Shown here in pieces: positions 37,338 to 48,607 of a stretch of 64,000 nt of DNA. The position numbers and the translations under genes are program-made. Origin of the DNA: Nectonema munidae (taxonomy: Eukaryota; Nematomorpha; Nectonematoida; Nectonematidae). Below the pieces are notes generated by a model. The model ran no database searches and was not told the origin of the DNA. It saw nothing but the letters and a program-made list of their open reading frames with translations. Every line of letters starts with the position of its first letter. The stretch's first letter is position 1. Where the stretch lies: NCBI GenBank assembly GCA_030549495.1, contig JAUIRK010001030.1:1-64000 (forward strand), in the 5' to 3' direction.

Positions 37338-40300
37338 TTAACAGGCATAGGCAGGAACAAACAGGGAATACTTAAACACAGGCAGCCACCAACAGGGGGA
37401 CTCAAACACAGGCAGGCTCAAACAGAGAACACCCAACACAGGCAGGCACAAACAGGGTGGACATAAATACAGGCAGGCACAAACAGAGAGCACTCAAATG
37501 GCTAGGAACAAAAAGGGAGCACTCAAACAACAGGCAGGCATAAAAAGGGAGCACTTAAATATAGGCAAGCACAAACAGGGAGCACTCAAACACAAGCAGG
37601 CACAAACATGGAGGACCCAAACAGTAAGTCACAAACAGGGAGCACTCAAACAACAAGCAGGCACAAACAGGTAGCACTTAAATACAGGCAGGCACAAACA
37701 GGGAACTCTTAAACACATGCAAGCACAAACAGGAAGCACTCAAACAGAGGCAGGCGCAAACATGGGGCACAATAACACAGGCAGACAAGCAAGTAGCACT
37801 CTAACACAGTCAGGCTCAAACAGGGAGCACTCAAACACAGGCAGGCACAAACAGGGAGGACTTAAACACAGGCAGGCACACACAGAGAGGACTTAAACAC
37901 ATTCAAGCACAAACATGGAGCACTTAAACAAATTCAGGCACAAAAAGGGAGCACTTGAACACAGGCAAGCACCAACAGAGGACACTCAAACACAGGAAGC
38001 ACTAAAGCCAATACAGGCAAAAACAGGGAGCTCTCAAACACTGGCTAGAACAAACGACGAGCACTCAATCAACATGGACCACCCAGACACGGTCAGGCAC
38101 AAACAAGGAGCACTTAAACACAGGTAGGACTTAAACAATTGGCAAGCAGAAACAGGGTGCACTTAAACACGGGCAGGCCACAACAGGGGGCACTCAAACA
38201 CAAACAGGGATTATAAACACAGGCACCCACCAACAGGGGCACTCAATCACAAGCAGGCACAAAGACACGAAAAACAAAATCAGGGACAAACAGGTAACAC
38301 TTAAACAAAAGTAGGTACAAACATAGGGACACTCAAACTCAGACATAAACAAATAACGAGCACTCAAACCACAGGCAGGTACAAACATGGAGCACCCAAA
38401 CACAGTCAGACACAAACAGCGAGCACTTAGACACAAGCAGACGAAAACAGAACACTCAAACGCAGGTAAGTTACAAACAGGGAGCACTCATCACAGGCAT
38501 TAACAAACAACGAGCACTCAATCAACAGTGAGCATCCAAACACAGTCAGACACAAACAAGGAGCACTTAAACAATAGGCAAGGAGAAACAGGGAGCACTT
38601 AAACACAAGCAGGCACCAACAGGAGCCACTCAAGCACAGCGAGCACCCAACACAGACAAGCACAAACAGGGTGGACTTAAACACATGCAAGCACTTAAAC
38701 AGATTTAGGCACAAAAATGAAGCACTTAAACACATGCAAGTACCAACAGAGGGAATTCAAACACATACAGGCAAAATAGGAAGCACTCAAACACAGGCAG
38801 GAACAAACAACAGATACTCAATCAACAGGGAGCACCCAAACACAGTCAGGCACAAAAAAGGAGCACTTAAAGACAGGTAGAACTTAAATATTAGTCAAAC
38901 AGTAACAGGGAGGACTTAAACAAAGGCAGGCACCAACTATGGGCACTCAAACACAAGAACGCAGAAACAAGGAGGACTCAAACACAGGCAAGCACAAACA
39001 GGAGGCATTCAAACACAGGCAGGCACAAATATCCGGCACTCAACCACAGGGAACACTTAAACAACAGGAGGCACAAACAGGGAGGACAACACAAGCAGGC
39101 ACATACAGGGAACACTTAAACACGCGCAAAGGACAAACAGGGAGCACTTAAATAGATTCAAGCACAAAAAGGGAGCACTTTAATACAGGCAAGCACCAAC
39201 AGGGGCCACTCAAAAACAGGAACGCACAAACAAGGAGGACACAAACACAGGCAAGAACAAACAGGAGGCACTCAAACAGAGGCAGGCACAAATATGCGGC
39301 ACTCAACCACAAGGAGCACTTAAACAACAGGAGGACTCAAATAGAGACAGGCACAAACATGAGGCATTATAACACAAGCAAATACAAACAAGGAGCACTC
39401 AAACACAGCCAGGCTCAAACAGGGAGCACTCAAACACAGCCAGGCACAAACAGGGAGGACTTAAACACAGGCTGGCACAAACAGGGAACTCTTAAACACA
39501 TGCAAGCATAAATAGGGAGCACTTAAACAGATTCAGGCAGAAAAAGGGGCCTTTTAACCTATGCAAGCACCAACAGAGTGCACTCAAACAAAGGAAGGCA
39601 CAAACAAGAAGAACTCACGCATATACAGGCAAAAATAGGGAGCACTCAAATACAGGGAGGAACAAATGACGAGCACTCAAGCAAATGTAGGCAAAAACAG
39701 GGAGCACTCTAACACAGGCAGGAACAAACGTCGAGCACTTAATCAACAGGGAGCACCCAAACACAGTCACGCACAAACAAGGAGCAATTAAACACAGGTA
39801 GAACTTAAACAATAGGCAAGCAGAAACAGGGAGCACTTAAACAGAGGCAGGCACCAACATGGAGCACTCAAACACAGGCAGGCTCAAACAGAGAGAACCC
39901 AACACACGCAGGCACAAACAGGTTGGACTTAAACACATGAAGGCACAAACAGGGGCAAAACAGGGAGCACTCCAACACAGGCAGGAACAAACAACGGGCA
40001 TTCAATCAACAATGAGCACCCTAACACAGTAAGGCACAAACAAGGAGCACTTAAACACAGGTAGGACTTAAACAATAGGGCACAGAAACAGGGAGCACTT
40101 ATACACAGGCAGGCACCAACAGGAGGCACTCAAATACAGTAACGCACAAACAAGGAGGACTCAAATACAGGCAGGCACAAATAGGAGGCATTCAAACACA
40201 GGCAGACACAAACAGGGAGTACTTAAACATAGGCAGGCACAAGCAGGGAACACTTAAACAACAGGTAGGCAAAAACAGGATGAACTAAAACAGAAGCAGG

Positions 40301-40391
40301 CACAAACATGGGGCACTATAACACAGGCAGGTACAAACAAGGAGCACTCAAACACAGGCAGGCTCAAATAGGGAGAATTCAAACACAGGCA
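37338..40391 (-). repeat. 31-bp minisatellite array in inverted orientation
   Basis: The same unit as in 1-35 kb appears as its reverse complement (GGCAGGCACAAACAGGGAGCACT words). It is about 3.05 kb long. Units are more diverged, with many private variants (AACAACAGG, AGGAGGACTC) and fewer recognisable long higher-order copies, although a ~260-bp local duplication is visible (about 38,945-39,070 versus 39,210-39,330). Frames on either strand are short products of the period. The array ends at about 40,391 against retroelement-derived DNA. Confidence 0.92.
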
Positions 40392-40960
40392 GAATCCTTG
40401 GAGAGATGACAAAAAGGAGTAGGACACCTAGCTATAATAGCAGGAAGGGCGCAGACTTTGATGCCATCAAGTGTACCGTTAAACGCAAAGGTAACATACT
40501 TATGAGTTTGCATTAGGCGTGTTCCTATGATTACTTCAGTTGCTAATCCTTTGAGAACATACAATATGACATCTTTGTATAAGTTTCCTTTAAAAATATA
40601 TCTACCGTCACATATCCCGAAATTGTAGATTTTGAGTAGTATCAGCCATTTTTACAAATCCTTTGTAATTTGATGATACCAAAGAAAGCCTTTTAGCACA
40701 TGATTCAGAAATGAAGTTTTCGGTTGAACCAGTATCGAGAAGCGCTGTTATTATAAGGCCTTTGATTTGAACGCTAATTGTAACACAAGAAGAAAATCCA
40801 CAGGTTGCAACAGTATGAGAAGGATTAAACGTTGAAGAGCGACATACCTTAGCGAAGTGGCCTAATTTATTGCACTTGTTGCAGTGAGCATTACGAGCAG
40901 GGCAGTAAGCTCTATCATGGCGCTTGTTTCCACAAAAATAATAGTAGGCATCTTATTTTG
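40392..40960 (-). mobile_element. Ty3/Gypsy-like gag-protease fossil fragment
   Basis: Read on the - strand, the fragment shows two CCHC-type zinc knuckles followed by a retropepsin-type aspartic protease region with a DTGS active-site word. This order is that of the gag-to-protease junction of Ty3/Gypsy-type LTR retrotransposons. No LTR, reverse transcriptase or integrase was recognised nearby. It is a broken, partial old copy. Its edge coincides with the end of the inverted minisatellite array. Confidence 0.75.
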
Positions 40961-42719
40961 GAGAAAGATCAGTGGACTTTTGTTTAACCAAATTCAATAT
41001 AAATAAACTTTTAACATTTTCTTACGGTTGTTTCCGATGGGGGACAAATGTTCCCCATTCAAAACTTCCATTAGAGGGAATTTTTTAAATGTAAATGTAA
41101 AGTTATTCAGCCTAAGAACAATTTTTATAAAAAGAATTTATGATTTTTAATAAAGAATTATCTTCAAGTCTAGTCCATGAAGTAGTCAGATTTTCGTAAA
41201 TAAATGAGCACAAGCAAAGTATAGAAGGGAGAAAAAGAGGGTATAAAATTTTAATAAAAATATTGGTAAAAAAAATAAAATAAAATCTGGTTATAACGAA
41301 CAACCATGGAGGGGAGGGGGTAAATTTTAGTTCGTTATATCCGAATTTCATTATATCAGGATGGACATAAAAGAGAGAAAAAATTGTAAATAAAATATCT
41401 TTTATTTAAATACAAACACTTTATATCGTAAAAAGCATACGTTACACACATGTAAATCTAAATTATATTTATACACTGCCGTAAATAAAATATACAGGCA
41501 GAAATTAAGTCTGTGTTCGGCTATTTTTCAACACTGTAGCGCCTAGTCATAATATCACTTGTTAACTTCGCAATACGATGGAAATAAAGTTAACATGCGA
41601 GAACTTCTAACACCTGAGTAAACTTTCGTGGTAGTGAGGGGCTACGTTATATCAGGTTAATTTATAATATCTCTGTGGTATGCGAAATTTCTTTATAACC
41701 TGAATGTATATCACTTTAAATTTTAATGTAAGAAAGCATGCCAAAAATTTTTTAATTTTGTTTATTTATCATCCCAACATACAAGAAAAGTATTTTAGTC
41801 ATATAAAAAATAAGCCTGAACTTTTGATATTATTCAACGTAAAAGTAGAATGGACAGTTTAAATAGAATGGCAAGAGAATTATATACTTCTTATAAACCT
41901 AGTAGGTATTAGACTATGGCTGTATTTCCAAATTACATAGACATAGCAGCCTTCAACACTTTAGTTATAAATATAATTGTAAGAATGCGTATCCTCCAGA
42001 GTAGACAAAAAAAGTTTTTTTTGAAATTGTTATCTTAGTGAGATATCTATACAGATTCATGCTAGCAAACTTTTTTGTATAATTTGTTTCTTTGAATACT
42101 AGTACATACATATTTTTTCTTTTACTTAAAAAAATTCCTGTTGCCAAAATTTTATATAAAATTAATTTGGACTTTTTTGTTGAAAAAATAAAACTAAAGG
42201 AACAAAATATAAAAAAAACTTTCTACTTTTTTAGCAATCATATTATTATTATTATTATCCACAAAGCTAATTTTTCACCATACCAAACAATATAATTTTT
42301 TAAGTTTTATTTTGAAAAATTTTTGTTAAGAAAAGAATATTTTGAGTTAATTTATTTGAAAAAAAATTTTTTGTCAAGAAAAACAGCATAATGTATAAAA
42401 AAATTTAGATTATATATTTTGAAAAATTATACAATTCAATAAAATAAATCAACTGAAGTTAAAACCATAATAAATCTTGTGAAGAGATTATCTTTTTTGA
42501 TACAGGGTGGACATTCAAAGAAAATTTTGATGAAGTATAAAATAGAAATAATCTTGTAGTTATCAAATTATTATTTGTGATAAAATTATTTAATTTAAAA
42601 TAAAAAATTAAAATTTTAAATAAATAAACGATAAAACTTATTTTTGCTGAATAAGATAATAAATTTACTTATATGAAAGTGAAAAAACAGGTTTAAAATA
42701 ATTTAAACATTCCTGCCTA
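40961..42719. other. A+T-rich DNA without recognisable genes
   Basis: This is low-complexity A+T-rich sequence with no frame that resembles a protein. Around 41,280-41,360 and 41,640-41,710 there are CGTTATATC-type words, including GTTCGTTATATCCGAATTTC. These resemble the ends of Tigger/pogo-type DNA transposons, so decayed remnants are possible, but no transposase or clear terminal inverted repeat pair could be defined. A short ATT microsatellite lies at about 42,240-42,258. Confidence 0.5.
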
Positions 42720-43295
42720 TTTCGGCCCATATTTTAGTAATACCCTCTTAAGCGCTATCCACCCTATATCATCAAATTTATCAGCAACTATTTACTTAAT
42801 CGCTGCCAAATCTTCTGCGACAAAGATCTCTGCGCAAACCATACACTCTCTCTTTCTACCCCCCATGGCGGTTGCCTTTCTGACATTCTCTGGCTTATCC
42901 TTATTTACCCTCTCTTAGATCTTCTAGACTCCAAATCACATTTTTCCCAAGGCTACTCCGATGATCTTCTTTTCATCAAACACCCAATCGGAAAAACTTC
43001 AAATCACCACACTTTTCAACACTCTTAAGTTCACTGCCAGCTCATTAAAGATTTCCTTCAATACATCTAAAATTTCTTTAATTCACTTTAGACGAAAACA
43101 TTCCCCACACTTACTCCTTTGCATAGATCATACCACCCTTATCAAACCATCAGTGACCATAAAATATTTCGGACTCACTTTCAAATCGAACATCAAATGG
43201 TTCACCCACTTTAAAAATACATATACAAAACTCTTAAAAATTCCTTCAATAACTAAAAGCATTCGTGTCGTCGCAAACAACGCTCTTTTTTGTTG
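42720..43295 (+). mobile_element. LINE fragment, C-terminal half of reverse transcriptase
   Basis: This is a degraded non-LTR retrotransposon piece on the + strand. Around 42,850-42,990 it encodes a PHGGCLSDILW segment equivalent to the PQGGVLSPLLW box, followed by GYSDDLLFI, the YxDD catalytic box of reverse transcriptase. A frame change then leads into 42,961-43,299, where VTIKYFGLTFKSNIKWFTHF matches the 'YLGLxLD..LTWxxHI' motif downstream of the RT core. No ORF1, endonuclease or complete RT is present. It is unlike the neighbouring LINE sequences, whose boxes read GVPQGS, so it is probably a different, Jockey/R1-like family. Confidence 0.7.
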
Positions 43296-43299
43296 CTGA

Positions 43300-43690
43300 T
43301 GTAGTAAAAATTGACTTCTCACCCATTTTTCAAGCGTCTAATCCCAATGATGCATATAATATTTTTATAAATTTTTTGAAGGATTCATTTTCACGAAGCT
43401 TTCCCTTAATTAAAATCAAAGTTATGTTTGATAATAAGCCTTGGTTTTCTCCCTTTTTAAATTCTCTTAGAAGATTAAAAGTAAAACAATACAAAATTAA
43501 ACTTTTTAATCATAATTCATTGAATCAGATTAAGTATAAGAATGTTCTAAAACAGTACAAGCAGGTACAAGATTGAAGTTAAAAATGCGAAATCGAAGTA
43601 CTATTTCAACCAGCTTTCATCCTGTAAAAAATAACACATGGAAAAGTCTAAACAAAGTTTTGAAAAATTCTAGTATTAAATCTTGTAGTT
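43300..43690 (+). mobile_element. LINE fragment, endonuclease-RT linker
   Basis: The frame at about 43,310-43,576 and its continuation in another frame to about 43,680 match the region between endonuclease and RT of the CR1-like LINEs in this window. Shared words are NPNDAY, SFPLIKI, KPWFSPFL and an 'NTWKSLNKVL' segment. The closest local relative is element C (58.87-59.55 kb). The fragment has one frame change near 43,575 and ends where element A's 3' tail begins. Confidence 0.7.
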
Positions 43691-44188
43691 AAGAAAGAAA
43701 GATTTATTTATTTACTATTCACTTTTACATAGGAAAAAAAAATATATATATATATAATCATAAATAAAATGACTATAACAGTTTAATATATAATTGAAGA
43801 GTTGTTAAAAAAAACATAAGTAAAATCGAATATATATAGATGGATATGCATGTAACACAAGAATAAAATCATCACAATAAAATGCAAGTGAAAAGAAAGT
43901 GTTTCAAAAGGTTAAAAAGCTAACCCGCTTCTAGAAACACTATACACATAAACAAACTTCAAAATCAAAAGAAGTATCTTAAGAAGTAAATGTTAACAAA
44001 CAAATAAAATATCTAAATGAATTGTGAACAGTAAGAAAAAGTGATAATGTACAAATATATACAAAAAAACTAGTACAACTCTAAACTAAATGATTAACTT
44101 TAATCACTTTAACAAATTAAATGAGAATTCAGATTAAAGTGCGAAAAATAATAAAATCAGGGAATATAACTTTCTAAAGCGTCATTCT

Positions 44189-45500
44189 TTAATTTTTTTT
44201 TAAATTTGAAAAAGTATTATACGTTTGGAAAGTATCAATATTATGGTTCCAACAGTGTGTTAATTTCCAAACTATAGACTGTTTGGAGTTTTTTAATCTA
44301 TAGGAAGGTAAACTCATATTCAACGATGTTCTAAGATTACCTTTTTCTAGTTCAAAATTAAAAGTAATTAATTGCATAAAGTTAAAGGGAACATACCCAG
44401 TCATCATTTTAAAACAAAAAAGCGATAGTTTTAACTCATATATATCTTCAACTTTAAGTAAACCAAAATTTGAAAAGACACTGTCAGTATTAGATATATT
44501 TTGCTTATTAAATATTAGTCTGATCACTTTCTTTTGAAGAACAAAAACATTGTATAGATTAGAGTGTCCCCAATTTAAAAGATTGTAAAAAGGAAGAAAA
44601 TATGATTTATAAAGATGTATTAAAGTATTTCTATTTAATTTGTTCTTTAATAATCGGAAAATACCTACTAGTGAAGCTAACTTTGAACAAACGAAATTTT
44701 TGTGCTCTTTCCATCTTAAATTACTATCTATAAATAATCCAAGCAATTTAAATTCATGTACAAAATCGAAACCAAAAACAGATAATAATTTATTCCTACA
44801 AACAAATTTATTAGAGAAAATCATTCCTTTAGACTTGGATTTGTTGACCGACAATGCTTTCATAGAAAACCACATATTTACCTTATTTAGGTTATCTATA
44901 ACCGCAGAATAATTAGCATCAAATGAAATTTTGTTGGATGAAATTAATAAAGTCACGTCATCAGCATATAAATAGAAATCAATATTACTATTGGAAGTAT
45001 AAACATTATTAATGAATATTTTGAAAAGAAGTGGGCCCATCACAGACCCTTGTGGAACTCCACAATTCAAAACAACAAAATTGGATGAGCAATTCTTGAC
45101 TGATACAAACTGTTTCCGGTTTATCAGATATTCTTTCACAAGCTTCAATGCCAAGCTACCAAACCCATATGATTTCAATTTTGATAATAATAATAATAAG
45201 CTATGCCTTATAGAATCAAACGCTTTAGTCAGATCCAAAAATATAGCAATTGTATCCGACTTATTTTCCAAATTTTCTATAATTTTATTAATGAACAATG
45301 AATGTAGATTTTCAGTTGAGCAACTTTTTCTGAAGGCAAATTGCTTCTCATAGTAGAGACAATTTTCAACAAAATATCTATCAATTTGTAAAAAAAGAAT
45401 TCTTTCAAAATTTTTAGATATAGTTGGAATAAGCGTTATTGGGCGGTAATTTTCGGCAGAGTTTGGAGAGCCTTTTTTTAAAATAGGAACAACTTTACCT
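44189..45500 (-). pseudogene. LINE A ORF2 C-terminal part, reverse transcriptase
   Basis: The frame carries the RT domain of a non-LTR retrotransposon. Boxes seen in order are NYRPITLIPTISK, KQFAFRKSCSTENL, FLDLTKAFDSI, CGVPQGSVMGPLLF and FYLYADDVTLL (YADD catalytic pair), then FKLLGLFIDSNLRWKEH and a C-terminal tail with 'HCWNHNIDTFQ'. It is open from about 45,500 to the stop at 44,189 (about 435 codons) without a break, so the RT core is complete. There is no RNase H. It is the best-preserved RT in the window. Confidence 0.9.
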
Positions 45501-46008
45501 AGAAACTTTCAGGATATATCTCTTTCGAAATACAAGAGTTAAATATATGATAAAGTGGAACACAGATATAGTTAATGATTGACTTAACAATCTTCATAGA
45601 AATGCCATAAAAATCTTCACATTCTTTTTCTCTGAAGCTTTGAACTGCTAAGAGTATATCATTAACAGTGATTTCGTAAAATGAAAAGACAGAATTTGTA
45701 AAAAACGAAAAATTATTTAAACTCTTTTCATCATCTTCTGGAAGTGCGAATTTAGCAAATTGATGATTGAAAACTTCAGCTACAGCTCGAGGATCATCTA
45801 TCAATTTTCCATCATGTTTTAGAGTTAGAACTTTATCAAACTTAGTTTTAAAAATAAAATTTACATTTTTCCAAAAAGTCTTATTATCATGGGTATTTGA
45901 AAATTTGTTAGAATAAAAATTAAATTTCAGTTTTCTGCACATACTTTTCACTTTATTTCTCACAGTGATGTACTTCCTACTATGTGAATAGAATTTCTGG
46001 CCTGTCAT
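45499..46008 (-). pseudogene. LINE A ORF2 middle part, endonuclease-RT linker
   Basis: This 169-codon frame continues the endonuclease frame. It contains the basic SHSRKYITVRNKVKSM stretch, a TFWKNVNFIFK segment, 'DPRAVAEVFNHQFAKFA' and the start of the RT N-terminal region ending in EIYPESF. All of these recur in CR1-like ORF2 proteins. The protein continues in another frame with GKVVPILKKG after about 45,508. Confidence 0.85.
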
Positions 46009-47111
46009 TTTTTACATAATTTATGTAGTTTGTCCCTTGTTTTAATTAACTCTAGGAGTTCATCTGTGACCCAGGAGCATTTACTATGCTTAAATTTTTT
46101 AAACCTGCCATTCGTGCTTCTAAAAATAAAACAACGGCTAAGAGATGAAGATAATCGTTCTAATAGAATAGATGTAAGTAACTCTACATTTTCTGTATGT
46201 TCATAAACAATGTCAGTCCAGCATACTTGAGACACCAATTTAACAAATTTGTTACTATCAAATACTTTTTTTATAATACTTCTGTTTTTAATTATATTTT
46301 TTATACTTAGCAGCAAAGGATAGTGGTCTGAAATTTTGTAATCTAAAACATACGAATCATAGGTATGTGTATTCAGTTTTATAAAAATATTGTCTATAAG
46401 AGACTTTGAGTCTTCTCTGGTAAGGTTAGTTATAGTAGGTAGAAAACCATATGAACTTAATCCAGTGAAAAAACTATTAACATTATTATTCTTTTTTATC
46501 AACAGTAAATTCATATTAAAATCACCAGCAATGATATTAATATTACTTTTGTCTAAATTCATTAAGAAATTATTAAATTTATCAATGAACTTTTTCTCTG
46601 ATTGTTTATTAGGATGTCTGTAAACATTGAACATACAAACGGTAGTTGAGTTGCTTAGTTTTATTTTTATAGAAGCTAATTCAAACTGATGAACTTCATA
46701 ATCATTCATAACTACAAAATCAATTGACTCATGTACATAAAACCCTAATCCCCCATGTGAATTAATTTTACTTTTTATATGAACAAACTTATAATTATCT
46801 ATCGGATACAGATTCATATCATAATTAAACCAAGTTTCTTGCAGATTGGCTACTGCTATTGGAGACGAAATAACAGAGTTCATAAATCTTAACATTATGT
46901 TGAGTTCTACATATTTGGAATTTAACGACTGAATATTAATACTTAAGCAATTAAAGCCATTATACCTACTTTTAAGATTATCTATAACAGTAAAGTTAGA
47001 CGCTTCAATATTAAAATCTTCATAAATATCTTGTAATGTATTATGTATATCAATATTATTATTAAATATACCTTCAGATAATGATATTTGATTAGTATTC
47101 ATCTTCAACAC
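46005..47111 (-). pseudogene. LINE A ORF2 N-terminal part, APE-type endonuclease
   Basis: This 368-codon frame encodes the apurinic-like endonuclease that nicks target DNA for target-primed reverse transcription. Visible catalytic motifs are LSINIQSLNS (Asn), LQETWF (Glu), AGDFNMN (Asp/Asn), LIDNIFIK (Asp) and ISDHYPL (Asp-His), so the active-site set is complete. The ATG at 47,111 follows the ORF1 stop closely. The frame ends at 46,005 in an A-rich run and the protein continues in the next frame from 46,008, consistent with a one-base indel in that run. Confidence 0.88.
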
Positions 47112-47129
47112 ACTTATTAATTAATAAAT

Positions 47130-47735
47130 CTAAAGAATTTTTGTTAAATAAATCCCTTTTTTCTCTAGGGTTTTTAAAGATGTGCAGTTAGAAGAGTTGC
47201 AAACATGGTTACAATCAATATTTATCTTGGAACAATTTATACAAAACGATTTACTTTTATCTGTACATGTTGAGGAACTATGATCAGCACCACAAAACCT
47301 ACAAACAGAATTTATATTCTTACAGGTTTCGGAGTCATGATTAAACCCATTACATTTAAAACATAATTTAACATAACTTCGAAGCAACTCAATAGGATGA
47401 GCTACACAGTTTATATATACGTATCTATTAGAGAAAATAATTTTTAAAACAGCTTCAAACTTTATACCAACATTATACAGTTGAGAGTTGTACTTGTTTT
47501 TGAATTTAAAAATATTCAAAATGTCACTTACTTCAATGTTATTTTGTCTGGATATCATCAACTTCAAATCTTCTAAGGATAAACATCCATCAATATTTTT
47601 AAGAAAAAAATAAGGAGTCTTTGGCTTAAGGGACTCATGCTTTAGGCTAGAGGCTGTTAAACAAATTTTTAAACAATCAAGATTTTCGACAGTATCAGTC
47701 TCTACTAGTAGAGATCCACTTTGTAATCTTTTAAA
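47130..47735 (-). pseudogene. LINE A ORF1, CCHC zinc-knuckle nucleic-acid-binding protein
   Basis: About 200 codons are open from the truncated 5' edge to a stop at 47,130. The C-terminal part has CFKCNGFNHDSETC (C-x2-C-x4-H-x4-C), CRFCGADHSSSTC (C-x2-C-x3-H-x4-C) and a third Cys-rich stretch, the usual arrangement in gag-like ORF1 proteins of Jockey- and CR1-group LINEs. Such proteins bind element RNA and form the RNP. The preceding ~110 residues have no motif I can name but align by eye with the ORF1 remnant of element B. The stop lies 18 bases before the ATG of ORF2. Confidence 0.8.
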
Positions 47736-47739
47736 CTAG

Positions 47740-48607
47740 CCATATTTCATAGTTCATATTTTAACAGTAATGATTTTGCTGATAGCTTATCCACTTCCGG
47801 TAACACTTGCATTGTTGATGATTCCTTGGAATTTATTGATAAGTCTATTCTAATGAGTTTGTTTTCATTTTATTTGCCTGAAATAAATTTCAATTAAATT
47901 GTAATAGCTATAGCATCTTTATCAAAAAAAAGTCATATGGTGATGATAAAATAACAATTCAACAGATAATTGATATACTTCCTAGTATCGGTTTTATTTT
48001 AGTTCACATATTTAATATGTCTCTTCAAATGGGAGAGTTTCCTGAATATCTCAAACTTGCCCGAATCGTTCCTATTTTAAAAAACGGCAAGCCTCCGACT
48101 TCATTGGACAACATTAGACCAATATCTATACTCTCGAACTTTTTCAAAATATTCGAAAAAATTATCTCTTGCAAAATAATAGCTTTTCTTGATAAACACG
48201 GCATAATCAGTCCTTATCAGTTTGGTTTTTCTAAGAATAAATCAACGGGAGATGCAATATTATTTTTGTGTAGTTGCATTTCAAATCATTTTTATGGTAA
48301 AAGCTTTTGTATTGTTTTATATCTTGATTTGGCAAAGGCTTTAGATAATATTTCCCATCAACTGCTACATCATAAATTATTTCTTATAGGCATCAGAAGT
48401 CCAGTTTTAAGATGGTTTAAGAGTTTTTTGCATGAAAGAAAATTTTACGTCGCTTTAAACAATGATAAGTCTGATATAAAGTACATTGAAAAAGGTGTGC
48501 CGCAAGGATCTAACCTTGGCCCACTTCTTTTTGTGATTTTTATTAACAATATTTTCATAAATGTAAGCAGGCAGGATTCTCTAATTTTGTATGCTGATAC
48601 GTTTTAA
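47740..48607 (+). mobile_element. LINE fragment D, reverse transcriptase cut at the YADD box
   Basis: This + strand LINE piece starts at the junction with element A (about 47,740) with linker sequence (YFNSNDFADSLSTSG words) and runs, with a frame change near 47,925, into an open RT frame at 48,017-48,607. Boxes are RPISILSNFFKIFEKI, YQFGFSKNKSTGDAI, LDLAKALDNISH, GVPQGSNLGPLLFVIFINN and LILYAD, after which the frame stops at once. The rest of the RT and the 3' UTR are not recognised. It is closely related to element C and lies tail-out from element A, so one inserted beside or into the other. Confidence 0.82.

Larger units (their letters stand above)
43690..47740 (-). mobile_element. LINE element A, nearly complete, CR1/Jockey-like
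   Basis: This is a - strand non-LTR retrotransposon of about 4.05 kb. In order along the - strand it has an ORF1 with CCHC knuckles (47,735-47,130), an ORF2 with APE endonuclease (47,111-46,005), a linker (46,008-45,499), a reverse transcriptase (to 44,189) and a ~500-bp 3' UTR. It ends in an AATAAAT sequence followed by a short CTTT-type tail near 43,690-43,710. The 5' end is cut within ORF1 where it meets fragment D. ORF2 needs two frame changes (near 46,006 and 45,508), so it is not intact, but most of it is open, indicating modest age. There is no RNase H domain and no LTR. Confidence 0.88.

Noticed and set aside
41112-42295. Frames of 60-79 codons in the A+T-rich stretch
   Set aside because: Composition is Phe/Lys/Ile/Asn-rich as expected from A+T-rich noise, and no motif or homology was recognised.
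44640-45353. + strand frames of 90 and 113 codons
   Set aside because: They are antisense to the reverse transcriptase of LINE A, whose motifs are clear on the - strand.
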